Assembly (NCBI RefSeq): GCF_022234545.1
Contig: NZ_JAIEUI010000005.1
Coordinates: 1 to 64,000 of the forward strand
Direction of reading: 5' to 3'
Length of the DNA: 64,000 bases
Origin: Paenibacillus piscarius
GTDB taxonomy: Bacteria; Bacillota; Bacilli; Paenibacillales; Paenibacillaceae
Under the pieces are notes generated by a model, which was given only the letters and a program-made list of their open reading frames with translations, was not told the origin of the DNA and ran no database searches. Both the position numbers and the translations under genes were made by a program. Shown in pieces: positions 50,537 to 58,049 of the stretch. Numbering within the stretch: the stretch's first letter is position 1; each line of letters starts with the position of its first letter.

Positions 50537-51208
50537 ATGAGAGAGGTACAGGCATTGCTGTTTGATCTGGACAATACGCTGATGGACCGGGACCAGACCT
50601 TCCGCAGCTTCAGCAGGGCGTTTGTTGAGAGGTTCCTAAGCCATCTGAATGAGGAGCAGGCGGCCGGGGTTGTGGAGGATATGATCGTCCGGGATGCGGA
50701 CGGCTACCGCGACAAGGACGGGTTCTTCGCCGAGCTAAGCGAGGTTCTCCCATGGGAGGAGACGGTGTCAGCGGCAGAGATCAGGGAGTATTACGACGAG
50801 ACCTATATCGGCCACGGGGCGGTGATGAAGCATGCGGTGGAGACACTGGAATATTGCCGGGACCGCGGATATCCGCTGGGGCTGGTCACGAACGGCAGCA
50901 GAGACATCCAATATGGCAAAATCGACCGGCTCGGGCTGCGCGGCTACTTCCGCACAATCGTAATCTCCGGCGAAGCCGGGATCTGGAAGCCGGACCCGGC
51001 TATCTATCAGTTAGCCCTGGAACGGCTTGGCGCAGCTGCCGGGAACACTGTGTTCATCGGCGACCATCCGGTGAATGATATCGAGGGGGCGGCCCGGGCC
51101 GGTATGCGGACGATCTGGCTGCAGCGCAACCATTCCTGGGATGATTCGCTCAAGGCCCGGCCTATTGCCACCATTCAGGAGCTGGACGAGCTTCAGCGGA
51201 TTTTATAG
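50537..51208 (+). CDS. HAD family hydrolase
   Basis: A 223-residue haloacid dehalogenase superfamily phosphatase. Motif I is LLFDLDNTLMD, motif II lies in GLVTNGS, motif III Lys in IWKPDPAIY and motif IV IGDHPVNDIEGAARAGM. The cap domain resides between residues 15 and 85. It is close to the YjjG/pyrimidine nucleotidase or glyceraldehyde-phosphatase groups; substrate is unknown. ATG 50537 has GGGGGATG upstream. Confidence 0.88.
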   Translation: MREVQALLFDLDNTLMDRDQTFRSFSRAFVERFLSHLNEEQAAGVVEDMIVRDADGYRDKDGFFAELSEVLPWEETVSAAEIREYYDETYIGHGAVMKHAVETLEYCRDRGYPLGLVTNGSRDIQYGKIDRLGLRGYFRTIVISGEAGIWKPDPAIYQLALERLGAAAGNTVFIGDHPVNDIEGAARAGMRTIWLQRNHSWDDSLKARPIATIQELDELQRIL

Positions 51209-51226
51209 TGATTTTAATACCCGCCC

Positions 51227-51256
51227 TTGACAAACAGCCGCTGCTATGATTATGAT
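51227..51256 (+). promoter_or_regulatory. Sigma-A promoter of a small transcription unit
   Basis: TTGACA (51227-51232), 18 bases, TATGAT (51251-51256). It precedes a ribosome binding site and short ORFs, then two terminators. Confidence 0.65.
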
Positions 51257-51284
51257 TACAGCATATTATTTTCGGAAGGAGACG

Positions 51285-51401
51285 ATGTTTTATGACAGTT
51301 CATACAAGCTTTGCAGGGATGGTTGCAACTGTTGTGGATACGTGTCTTCCGGGATCGGGTGCTGTGGAATAGTTTTGTCCAGCACCGGAGGTAAGCTCTG
51401 A
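51285..51401 (+). CDS. Candidate short peptide(s), six-Cys frame or 26-codon frame
   Basis: Two overlapping reading frames follow AAGGAG (51276-51281). Frame A starts at ATG 51285 (3 bases from the site) and encodes 38 residues, MFYDSSYKLCRDGCNCCGY followed by a GCCG segment, with six cysteines. Frame B starts at ATG 51292 (10 bases from the site) and encodes 26 residues, MTVHTSFAGMVATVVDTCL and PGSGAVE, ending at 51372. Spacing favours frame B. Either could be a leader peptide or small product, or the RNA itself may be the product. The strong promoter and terminator around it make it a real transcription unit. Confidence 0.4.
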   Translation: MFYDSSYKLCRDGCNCCGYVSSGIGCCGIVLSSTGGKL

Positions 51402-51414
51402 TTCGAAATTTAGA

Positions 51415-51450
51415 GCCGCCGGGAACCGTATCGGTTCCGGCGGCTTTTTT
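51415..51450 (+). terminator. Strong terminator of the small transcription unit
   Basis: GC-rich arms around AACCG/CGGTT with one bulge, three-base loop and six T residues. Confidence 0.85.
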
Positions 51451-51532
51451 GGTGTGCAGGATAAGTCTGCACCCGGCAGGCTACAGGCAGCGTTCTCCGG
51501 TTGGAGTGCTTGCCTTGAGCTTGCTGTGACTG

Positions 51533-51565
51533 CCGCCGGAACCTAATGGTTCCGGCGGTTTATTT
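51533..51565 (+). terminator. Second terminator-like hairpin, near copy of the first
   Basis: CCGCCGGAACC/GGTTCCGGCGG with TAAT loop, then TTTATTT. Arm sequence nearly equals the first terminator, suggesting duplication. Confidence 0.7.
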
Positions 51566-51612
51566 GTTATGAGAGCTAAGACTGCCCGGAGAGATACAGT
51601 GAGGGAACAAAC

Positions 51613-51638
51613 CGTTATTATATAGACGGATAATAACG
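51613..51638. promoter_or_regulatory. 9-bp inverted repeat at the RsgA-type gene
   Basis: CGTTATTAT/ATAATAACG around 8 bases ends 3 bases before AGGAGG. It may be an operator or an RNA hairpin affecting translation initiation. Confidence 0.45.
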
Positions 51639-51654
51639 ATTCAGGAGGAATTGG

Positions 51655-52749
51655 ATGATTATTGAACAATATGGCTGGAATGAAGAATGGAAGAGCAAAT
51701 GGACAGAAATGCTGAAGCCGCTGGATAGCGCACGGGAGCTGGTGCCCGGCAGAATCTCCGGTGATTTCGGCAGCAAATACCGTGTAATTACGGGAAGCGG
51801 GGAGATGTGGGGCGAGCTGTCCGGCAAGCTGCGGCATTCACTGGCCGGGTCCGGGGATTATCCGTCGGTCGGAGACTGGGTGGCTCTGTCCGTGCAGGAT
51901 GGGGGAGCCCATGGCGTAATTCATGCCGTGCTGCCCCGCCGCAGCGTCATCTCGCGTAAAGTGCCGGGCCCGAATCAGGAGGAGCAGATCGTAGCGTCCA
52001 ACGTGGACACCCTGTTCCTGGTCAGCGCACTGAATGATGACTTCAATGTACGGCGGATGGAGCGGTATCTCATCATGGCCTGGAACAGCGGGGCGAATCC
52101 GGTGATTCTGCTGACCAAGGCAGATCTCTGCACAGATGCGGATGCCAAAATAGCCGAGATGGAGCGGACCGCACCCGGAGTTCCGGTCCATGCGGTCAGC
52201 GCTGTGCAGGGTGAAGGGCGGGAAGCGCTGCTGCCTTATCTCGGCAGCGGCCAGACGGTGGCCTTAACCGGCTCGTCCGGGTGCGGCAAATCGACAATGG
52301 TCAACTGGCTCAGCGGCCGGGAGCTGCAGCTGACCCAGGAGGTCCGGGAAGGGGACAGCCGCGGACGTCATACGACAACACACCGTGAGCTGTTCGCCCT
52401 GCCGGACGGCGGCATTATCATCGATACGCCGGGGATGCGTGAGCTGCAGCTGTGGGAGGATGACGGCGGTCTGGAGCTGGCCTTTGGAGAGATCAGCACG
52501 CTTGCCGCAGGCTGCCGCTTCAGTGACTGCAGCCACACCCGCGAGGAAGGCTGTGCCGTGCTGGCCGCCTTGGCCAGCGGAGAGCTGGAGGAGAAGCGGC
52601 TGCTGAGCTACCGCAAGACGCAGAAGGAGCTGCAGTACCAGAACAGCAAGGAAGCGAAGCAGAAGCGTAAGACGATGGCTGCTGCCTCCAAGAGCAAGCC
52701 GCCCCGGGCCAAGGGCGGCAGCTGGCAGCAGGTGCTGGAGGAGTATTGA
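51655..52749 (+). CDS. Ribosome small-subunit-dependent GTPase, RsgA/YjeQ family
   Basis: A 364-residue circularly permuted GTPase. The N-terminal OB-fold (residues about 40-115) is followed by the permuted GTPase with LLTKADL (G4), SAVQ (G5), TGSSGCGKSTMVNWL (G1) and DTPGMREL (G3). A C-terminal zinc finger is built by C-x5-C-x-H-x5-C (CRFSDCSHTREEGC). A basic Lys-rich tail extends beyond it. RsgA helps late 30S ribosome maturation. It is longer than B. subtilis RsgA (298 residues) and may be a paralogue beside a housekeeping copy elsewhere. AGGAGG lies 7 bases upstream. Confidence 0.9.
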   Translation: MIIEQYGWNEEWKSKWTEMLKPLDSARELVPGRISGDFGSKYRVITGSGEMWGELSGKLRHSLAGSGDYPSVGDWVALSVQDGGAHGVIHAVLPRRSVISRKVPGPNQEEQIVASNVDTLFLVSALNDDFNVRRMERYLIMAWNSGANPVILLTKADLCTDADAKIAEMERTAPGVPVHAVSAVQGEGREALLPYLGSGQTVALTGSSGCGKSTMVNWLSGRELQLTQEVREGDSRGRHTTTHRELFALPDGGIIIDTPGMRELQLWEDDGGLELAFGEISTLAAGCRFSDCSHTREEGCAVLAALASGELEEKRLLSYRKTQKELQYQNSKEAKQKRKTMAAASKSKPPRAKGGSWQQVLEEY

Positions 52750-52776
52750 ACGGGCGGTGAAATCTCCGTGAATGAG

Positions 52777-52814
52777 TTAAGGCCCCGCAGCTATTCTTAG
52801 CTGCGGGGCCTTAA
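52777..52814. terminator. Perfect 16-bp terminator stem
   Basis: TTAAGGCCCCGCAGCT/AGCTGCGGGGCCTTAA with a 6-base loop between convergent genes. Confidence 0.8.
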
Positions 52815-52840
52815 TGTGTTGTTTCCGGTGTCAGGCTATA

Positions 52841-53467
52841 TTAGAACGATGCTGCTGCTGTCTTCGCGAGCTGCAGGCCGGAAGCGATAATGTCTGCGGA
52901 TTTGTCCGGGTTCTGGTTGTGACCTTCAATAATGACCTGTGTAATCTCTTTGAAGCCCCAGAAGTTCAGGTTGCCCAGGATGAAGTTAACGGCCATCTCT
53001 GCGCTTGCTGCCGGGCCTTCGGAGTATACGCCGCCTCTGGCATTCAGCACGGCAGCCTTCTTGCCGGTCAGCAGTCCTACAGGACCTTCAGCGGTGTACT
53101 TGAAGGTAGTGCCAGCCTGGTTCAGGTAGTCGATGTAAGTGTGCAGAACTGCCGGAACAGTCATGTTCCACAGCGGGAAGGCAAAGACCACCTTGTCGGC
53201 AGCCAGGAACTGGTCGAGGTACTTCTTCACCAGTGCAGCACCTGCGGCTTCTTCAGGAGTGGCTTCGTAGCCCTGAGCAGCCTTGTAGATACCTGTAATC
53301 AGCGTGTTGTCATAGTATGGAAGCTGTTCAGCGAACAGGTCGAGCTCGGTAATCTGATCCTGCGGATGAGTCTCCTTGTAGCTGGCCAGGAATTCGTTGT
53401 AGAGCTGTACACTTACGGCTTGCTCAGCAGGACGGTTGTTAGCTTTGATAAACAGTACATTAGACAT
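52841..53467 (-). CDS. azoR: FMN-dependent NADH azoreductase
   Basis: A 208-residue flavodoxin-like oxidoreductase. The FMN loop (VLFIKANNRPAEQAVSVQL) opens the protein; VVFAFPLWNMTVPAVLHTYIDYL and LNARGGVYSEGPA are conserved AzoR positions around the flavin. AzoR reduces quinones and azo compounds and takes part in thiol and quinone stress responses. AAGGAG lies 9 bases before ATG 53467. The AT-rich upstream region contains a TATCGATA element (53502-53509) that might be a regulator site; no cognate regulator lies adjacent. Confidence 0.92.
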   Translation of the reverse strand: MSNVLFIKANNRPAEQAVSVQLYNEFLASYKETHPQDQITELDLFAEQLPYYDNTLITGIYKAAQGYEATPEEAAGAALVKKYLDQFLAADKVVFAFPLWNMTVPAVLHTYIDYLNQAGTTFKYTAEGPVGLLTGKKAAVLNARGGVYSEGPAASAEMAVNFILGNLNFWGFKEITQVIIEGHNQNPDKSADIIASGLQLAKTAAASF

Positions 53468-53759
53468 TATGATTTCTCCTTAGGTATATATTTAATATTA
53501 ACTATCGATAATATAGCATTTAGTTTTTTGTTTGTAAATATCCGCAGGATAAAAAGTTTTTTTCGACAGAAAAGAGCTTGTCTTTGCACGCCTACTATAT
53601 CTTCGGTTGCTTCCATTCGATTTACCGCATGCCTGTCCATATGTAGTCTGCTGATTTCGACAAGGGTATCGGACTGTTCCCAGGACAAGTTTAGGGCATC
53701 AACCCCCCGGTTATATAGGAAATATAAGGATTGAGCCCCCATTCAAAGGAGCGATTGAC

Positions 53760-53897
53760 ATGTCCATTGACCGGTTTATCCTCAAGAAGCTGGACAACTG
53801 TCACGAAGAGCATACCCGGCGCAACCTGGTGAAGTTGTTCAAATTACGGATTCATAAGGCGGAAAAAGAAGAGAAACAGCATCTGCGGATCGGCTGA
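53760..53897 (+). CDS. Small basic protein of unknown function
   Basis: A 45-residue protein starting at ATG 53760, 8 bases after AAAGGAG. Sequence MSIDRFILKKLDNCHEEHTR then a Lys/Arg-rich helix ending HLRIG. It is likely one amphipathic helix pair. It is too short for standard gene finding, but the ribosome site, the strong terminator at 53925-53953 and the base composition support it. Basic peptides of similar size occur in Bacillales as regulators; I cannot assign one. Confidence 0.6.
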   Translation: MSIDRFILKKLDNCHEEHTRRNLVKLFKLRIHKAEKEEKQHLRIG

Positions 53898-53924
53898 CGG
53901 CATCTGCTGCAGCCCATATAGACG

Positions 53925-53957
53925 AAGCACTCCCTGCCCAGCAGGCGTGTGCTTTTT
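53925..53957 (+). terminator. Terminator of the small basic protein gene
   Basis: AAGCAC...CCTGC CCA GCAGG...GTGCTT followed by TTTT. Confidence 0.75.
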
Positions 53958-54020
53958 TAAATTTCAAAATTTTACGGTACCGTCCTTAAAAAGGGCGGCA
54001 TAACTGTTTCCGCTTGAGAT

Positions 54021-54051
54021 AAAAAAATATCCCTCTGTTTAGTAGAGGGAT
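54021..54051 (-). terminator. Terminator overlapping the end of a minus-strand gene
   Basis: On the minus strand ATCCCTCT/AGAGGGAT followed by ATTTTTTT. The stop codon of the gene (54039-54041) lies in the loop. Confidence 0.75.
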
Positions 54052-54278
54052 AATGCCAATGTATCATTTTCACTGTAACTGTGCAATATAGCTTCTGAGC
54101 CTTTAATTTCAATACTGATCAGAGAATTCAGACATTTCTGCAGGGCGTTTTTCCCCTTTTGAATTTTGAGTTCAAGCGTGCTGTTGAGCAGTCGAAGTAC
54201 TTTTTGGGTCGGCTGTTTGTTTTCGGTTGTGAAATATACGGGTACACGTTTGTTTTGAAATGTGATAAGCATTGTCAT
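54039..54278 (-). CDS. Small AT-rich hypothetical protein
   Basis: A 79-residue protein starting at ATG 54278 with GAGG 8 bases upstream. It is basic, with sequence MTMLITFQNKRVPVYFTTEN and a hydrophobic core, probably a small beta-rich fold. No family is recognised. Its base composition is much more AT-rich than the neighbours, which suggests acquisition from outside or a recently evolved gene. The stop codon lies within the loop of its own terminator, an unusually compact arrangement. Confidence 0.65.
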   Translation of the reverse strand: MTMLITFQNKRVPVYFTTENKQPTQKVLRLLNSTLELKIQKGKNALQKCLNSLISIEIKGSEAILHSYSENDTLALSLY

Positions 54279-54459
54279 TGAAATCACCTCGCTAAAAGTA
54301 TTTCATGCTAATGATCTTACCCTCTCTTTCTTAATTTTACCTTAAAATTAGCTTATGATAACATAAAGATTGCAAGTTTCATAGGCTTACTACTTACTGA
54401 CTGCTGCTTATTTATATAAAATATATAAAAACATGGATTCAGCGATAAAGGAAGGGATT

Positions 54460-55134
54460 ATGAATGTGAATAATCAGGATGTGGCCTGTTTGGCGGCTTT
54501 TCTGTTCCCGGGCCCAGCCGGAGGGCCCAAGATCGACAGTCTGATCCGGGCAGCCCCCGGCGCCTTGCGGATCTGCAGGCTGAGGTTCGATGAGGGCGAT
54601 GTCCTTCAGGATGTTTGTATGCAGGTGCTGGAGGACCGGACAATCATTACGGGAATGCAGGATGAGGACGCCTTCGGCTATGAACTGAACCTGCCTGAGG
54701 AGACAATCGGGACCTGTGAATATCTGTTCAATTGCCCCGGCCAGCCGCGGGCCCGGACTATACCTGTACCGGCGCTCTTCCTGTCCAGACGGCGGTTCGA
54801 GGAGATTCGTGACCGGGCGGAGGGCTGGACCTTGTGCGTGCTGGCCGAAAGCTTGGGTGCGGAGACCGGCGATCCGGCCAGCTCTGCCAGACTGGCTGGA
54901 TCAATGAAAGCCCAGACGGCCTCCGGTGAGCTGCGGCTATGCTCCCGGGAAGGCGAAAGCTGGAATTTTCAGCAGGCTTCCTTCATTGAAGCAGAGACTG
55001 GAAGCTGGCTTCTGCGCAGCAGCTGTGAACCCGGAGACGATTATATGATTGCGTTCCCGCTCACCCGGGCGGAGCTATGTCATGCTTTTGTCGAATGGCT
55101 CATCAATGCTGCGCCAATTAAAGAGGGAGATTAG
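54460..55134 (+). CDS. Hypothetical protein
   Basis: A 224-residue cytosolic protein, start ATG 54460 with AAAGGAAGGG upstream. It begins MNVNNQDVACLAAFLFPGPAG and contains six to eight cysteines spread along it, an acidic stretch and two probable domains. I do not recognise a family. Flanked by AT-rich sequence on the left and a strong terminator on the right. Confidence 0.7.
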   Translation: MNVNNQDVACLAAFLFPGPAGGPKIDSLIRAAPGALRICRLRFDEGDVLQDVCMQVLEDRTIITGMQDEDAFGYELNLPEETIGTCEYLFNCPGQPRARTIPVPALFLSRRRFEEIRDRAEGWTLCVLAESLGAETGDPASSARLAGSMKAQTASGELRLCSREGESWNFQQASFIEAETGSWLLRSSCEPGDDYMIAFPLTRAELCHAFVEWLINAAPIKEGD

Positions 55135-55154
55135 CTCCCGTTCAGACACACTTT

Positions 55155-55187
55155 GCCAGCCTTCCTTCAGGAAGACTGGCTATTTTT
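55155..55187 (+). terminator. Terminator
   Basis: GCCAG-CTTCCT/AGGAAG-CTGGC arms followed by TATTTTT. Confidence 0.8.
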
Positions 55188-55285
55188 ATGGATCTAAGAT
55201 GCGATACGACTCTTTAACCTTTCCATAGACTCCCGCATATGCATAGAGCAAGGGCGGAAGACCCGGGAAGAAAGGAGAAGATCGA

Positions 55286-56290
55286 ATGAAAATCAAGCTA
55301 AGGCTGTCACTGCCGTTACTGATGCTGTTGAGCCTTGCGGTCATCGCCGGTTGCGGCGGGAACTCTGCTGCCGTTAAGGTGAAGATCGGCGAAGTGACCC
55401 GTTCCGTGTTCTACGCGCCTGAGTATGTGGCCTTGTCTCAAGGCTTCTTCAAGGATGAAGGACTGGATGTGGAGCTGCAGACGATACCGGGCGGGGACAA
55501 AACAATGACGGCGCTGCTCTCCGGGGCCATCGATGTGGCACTGGTCGGCTCGGAAACCTCTATTTATGTATACCAGCAGGGGGCGGATGATCCGGTCATC
55601 AATTTCGCCCAGCTTACCCAGCGGGACGGGACCTTCCTGTTCGCACGTACACCGGATAATAACTTCTCATGGGACAAAGTCAAGGGCTCAACCTTCCTGG
55701 GACAGAGACAAGGGGGAATGCCGCAGATGGCCGGCGCCTTCACGTTAAAGAGCAAGGGGATCGATGCCGGGAAGGATCTGAAGCTGATCCAGAATATTGA
55801 TTTTGCGAACATCGCCGGCGCATTTGCTTCCGGGACAGGAGATTATGTGCAGCTCTTCGAGCCGCAGGCATCCATCTTCGAGAAGGAGGGCCGGGGGCAG
55901 GTGGTGGCCTCCTTCGGGGTGGAGAGCGGTTATCTGCCGTATACCGTATTCATGGCGAAGCAGAGCTACATCAGCAAGAACAAGGAGACTGTGCAGAAAT
56001 TCACCAATGCCGTCCAGCGGGCCCAGCTCTGGGTGAAATCGCATAGCGCTGAGGAGATTGCGGATGCGGTCATGCCGTATTTTGACAAGACGGACCGGAG
56101 CATTGTAATCTCTGCCATCAGCCGCTACAAGGAACAGGATACCTATGCCGTGAACCCGGTCATTGATGAGAAGGAATGGAACAATCTGCTGGATGTGATC
56201 GACTATGCCGGGGAGCTGAAGGAACGGATTCCGGCAGATACCATCGTCGATAACAGCTTCGCACAGAAAGCGGAGAGCAGCGTGAAGTAG
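55286..56290 (+). CDS. ABC transporter substrate-binding lipoprotein (YtlA/NMT1-like)
   Basis: A 334-residue lipoprotein with a signal peptide and lipobox VIAGCGG (Cys about residue 23). The binding domain carries SVFYAPEYVALSQGFFKDEGLDVEL, typical of the SsuA/TauA/NMT1 family. It delivers a substrate to the ATPase and permease that follow. In B. subtilis the ytlA-ytlC-ytlD operon has the same order. The substrate (a sulfonate, pyrimidine precursor or similar) is not predictable. AAAGGAG lies 8 bases upstream. Confidence 0.88.
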   Translation: MKIKLRLSLPLLMLLSLAVIAGCGGNSAAVKVKIGEVTRSVFYAPEYVALSQGFFKDEGLDVELQTIPGGDKTMTALLSGAIDVALVGSETSIYVYQQGADDPVINFAQLTQRDGTFLFARTPDNNFSWDKVKGSTFLGQRQGGMPQMAGAFTLKSKGIDAGKDLKLIQNIDFANIAGAFASGTGDYVQLFEPQASIFEKEGRGQVVASFGVESGYLPYTVFMAKQSYISKNKETVQKFTNAVQRAQLWVKSHSAEEIADAVMPYFDKTDRSIVISAISRYKEQDTYAVNPVIDEKEWNNLLDVIDYAGELKERIPADTIVDNSFAQKAESSVK

Positions 56291-56351
56291 GCAGGACTGA
56301 TGTCCGCTATGCTTCACCATCCGTCAACACAGAACGTATAGGAGGGCCAAT

Positions 56352-57131
56352 ATGCTTCCAGTAGTGGAGTTGAAGGACATCACACACGCCTACCTGGGAG
56401 ACCGCGAGGCTAATCTTGCGATTGAGGATCTGAATCTCACTGTCGGTAAAGGCGAGTTCATCAGCCTGGTCGGACCCAGCGGCTGCGGCAAGACGACGAT
56501 CTTGTCGATCATCGCAGGGCTGCTGCAGCCTTCGCGAGGTGAGGTGCTGCTCAGCGGACGTCCGGTCACGGGACCCTCACCGGAGGTCGGCTATATGCTC
56601 CAGCAGGATTATCTGTTCCCCTGGAGAACCATTCAGGACAATGTGCTGCTCGGCCTGGAGCTGACCGGCAGGCTGACCGGGAGCTCACGGGCCCAGTCGC
56701 TGCAGCTGCTCGCTGATATGGGGCTTGCTGGCAAAGAGAAGGCTTATCCGGCCCAGCTCTCGGGAGGGATGCGCCAGCGTGTCGCTCTGGTGCGGACGCT
56801 GGCGACCGATCCCGGCCTGCTGCTGCTGGATGAACCGTTCTCTGCGCTGGATTACCAAATTAAGCTGCAGCTCGAGGATCTCGTCTCCGAGACCTTGCTG
56901 CGCCGGGGGACAACAGCGATTCTGGTCACCCATGACCTGTCTGAGGCGATTGCCGTCAGCAGCCGGGTCATTCTGCTGCAGCGCAACCCCGGCCGGGTCC
57001 GCAAGGTGTTTCATGTACCGGAAGCGATCCGGAGCACCCCGCCGCTGTATGCGCGGGATCTGCCGGGATTCGCGGAGCTTTTTCACGAGATATGGAAGGA
57101 AATGGAGCTGGCTGGGAGGGATGAGATGTGA
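56352..57131 (+). CDS. ABC transporter ATP-binding protein (SsuB/TauB-like, YtlC)
   Basis: A 259-residue ATPase. Walker A GPSGCGKTT, the Q-loop MLQQDYLFPWRT, signature LSGGMRQRVALVRTL and Walker B LLLLDEPFSALD are all intact. The family supplies energy to taurine, sulfonate and thiamine-precursor importers. ATG 56352 has AGGAGGG 5 bases upstream. The end overlaps the permease start by 4 bases, so the two are translationally coupled. Confidence 0.9.
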   Translation: MLPVVELKDITHAYLGDREANLAIEDLNLTVGKGEFISLVGPSGCGKTTILSIIAGLLQPSRGEVLLSGRPVTGPSPEVGYMLQQDYLFPWRTIQDNVLLGLELTGRLTGSSRAQSLQLLADMGLAGKEKAYPAQLSGGMRQRVALVRTLATDPGLLLLDEPFSALDYQIKLQLEDLVSETLLRRGTTAILVTHDLSEAIAVSSRVILLQRNPGRVRKVFHVPEAIRSTPPLYARDLPGFAELFHEIWKEMELAGRDEM

Positions 57132-57961
57132 GTATAGAAGCACCTGCGCAAGCGGACTCCCGTGCCCATTGGCTGAAGCAGAAGCATGAGGACTACCGGA
57201 AGCAGAAGCACCGCCGCCGGAGCCAGGTCCTGATCGTCCGTAGCAGCCTGCTGGTGCTGTTCTTTGTGTTATGGGAAGCGGGAGCGAGGCTCGGCTGGAT
57301 TGATGAGCTGCTGTTCAGCTATCCGACGAAGGTCTTCCGGCAGATCTGGGAGGACATGGCCAGCGGCAGTCTGTGGCCTCATCTGGGCATGACCGTCGGG
57401 GAGACTGCGGTAGGGTTTGTATTGGGTACATTATTGGGAACGCTGCTCGCGGTCATCATCTGGTGGTCGCCTTTTCTGTCCGCGGTCCTGGACCCGTATA
57501 TGGTTGTTTTCAACAGTATGCCCAAGGTTGCACTGGGCCCGATCTTCATCGTCATGTTCGGGGCCGGCTTCACCGCAATTGTTGTCACTACATTATCGAT
57601 TACAGTGATTATTACGACGCTTGTGGTATATAACAGCTTTTGCAGCGTGGACCCGAATCTGGTCAAGGTCGTCCGGTCCTTCGGCGCATCCAAAAGCCAG
57701 GAATTCAGCAAGGTTATCCTCCCTGCGTCTTTCCCCACTGTAGTCTCCACCTTGAAGGTGAATGTCGGGATGTCATGGGTCGGGGTCATTGTCGGAGAGT
57801 TTCTGGTGGCCAAATCGGGGCTTGGTTACCTGATCATTTACGGCTTCCAGGTGTTCAACTTCACCTTGGTCATGTCCAGTCTGCTGATTATCGCAGCGGT
57901 GGCAACGGCAATGTATCAGCTCGTGGTGTATGTGGAGAAGCTGCTGTTGTCGAGAAGGTAA
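57128..57961 (+). CDS. ABC transporter permease (SsuC/TauC-like, YtlD)
   Basis: A 277-residue membrane protein with a basic N-terminal segment of about 30 residues and six hydrophobic helices. The binding-protein-dependent transport signature is in VVRSFGASKSQEFSKVILPASFP, near residue 185. Start is GTG 57128, overlapping the ATPase stop by 4 bases. It completes the importer encoded with the two genes before it. Confidence 0.9.
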   Translation: MSIEAPAQADSRAHWLKQKHEDYRKQKHRRRSQVLIVRSSLLVLFFVLWEAGARLGWIDELLFSYPTKVFRQIWEDMASGSLWPHLGMTVGETAVGFVLGTLLGTLLAVIIWWSPFLSAVLDPYMVVFNSMPKVALGPIFIVMFGAGFTAIVVTTLSITVIITTLVVYNSFCSVDPNLVKVVRSFGASKSQEFSKVILPASFPTVVSTLKVNVGMSWVGVIVGEFLVAKSGLGYLIIYGFQVFNFTLVMSSLLIIAAVATAMYQLVVYVEKLLLSRR

Positions 57962-58049
57962 GAATCATGTAATATTGTGTCTCTTGGCAAAATCTTGTAC
58001 CATGACTATATCTTTATCTGAATTATGCGCCGGTAGGAGAGATATTTAC

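Noticed and set aside
53467..53742. 91-codon frame on the minus strand upstream of azoreductase, with slight Spo0E-like look (LSWEQSD)
   Set aside because: No ribosome site at its start, the SQELD-type motif does not align, and it overlaps the azoreductase start and its promoter region.
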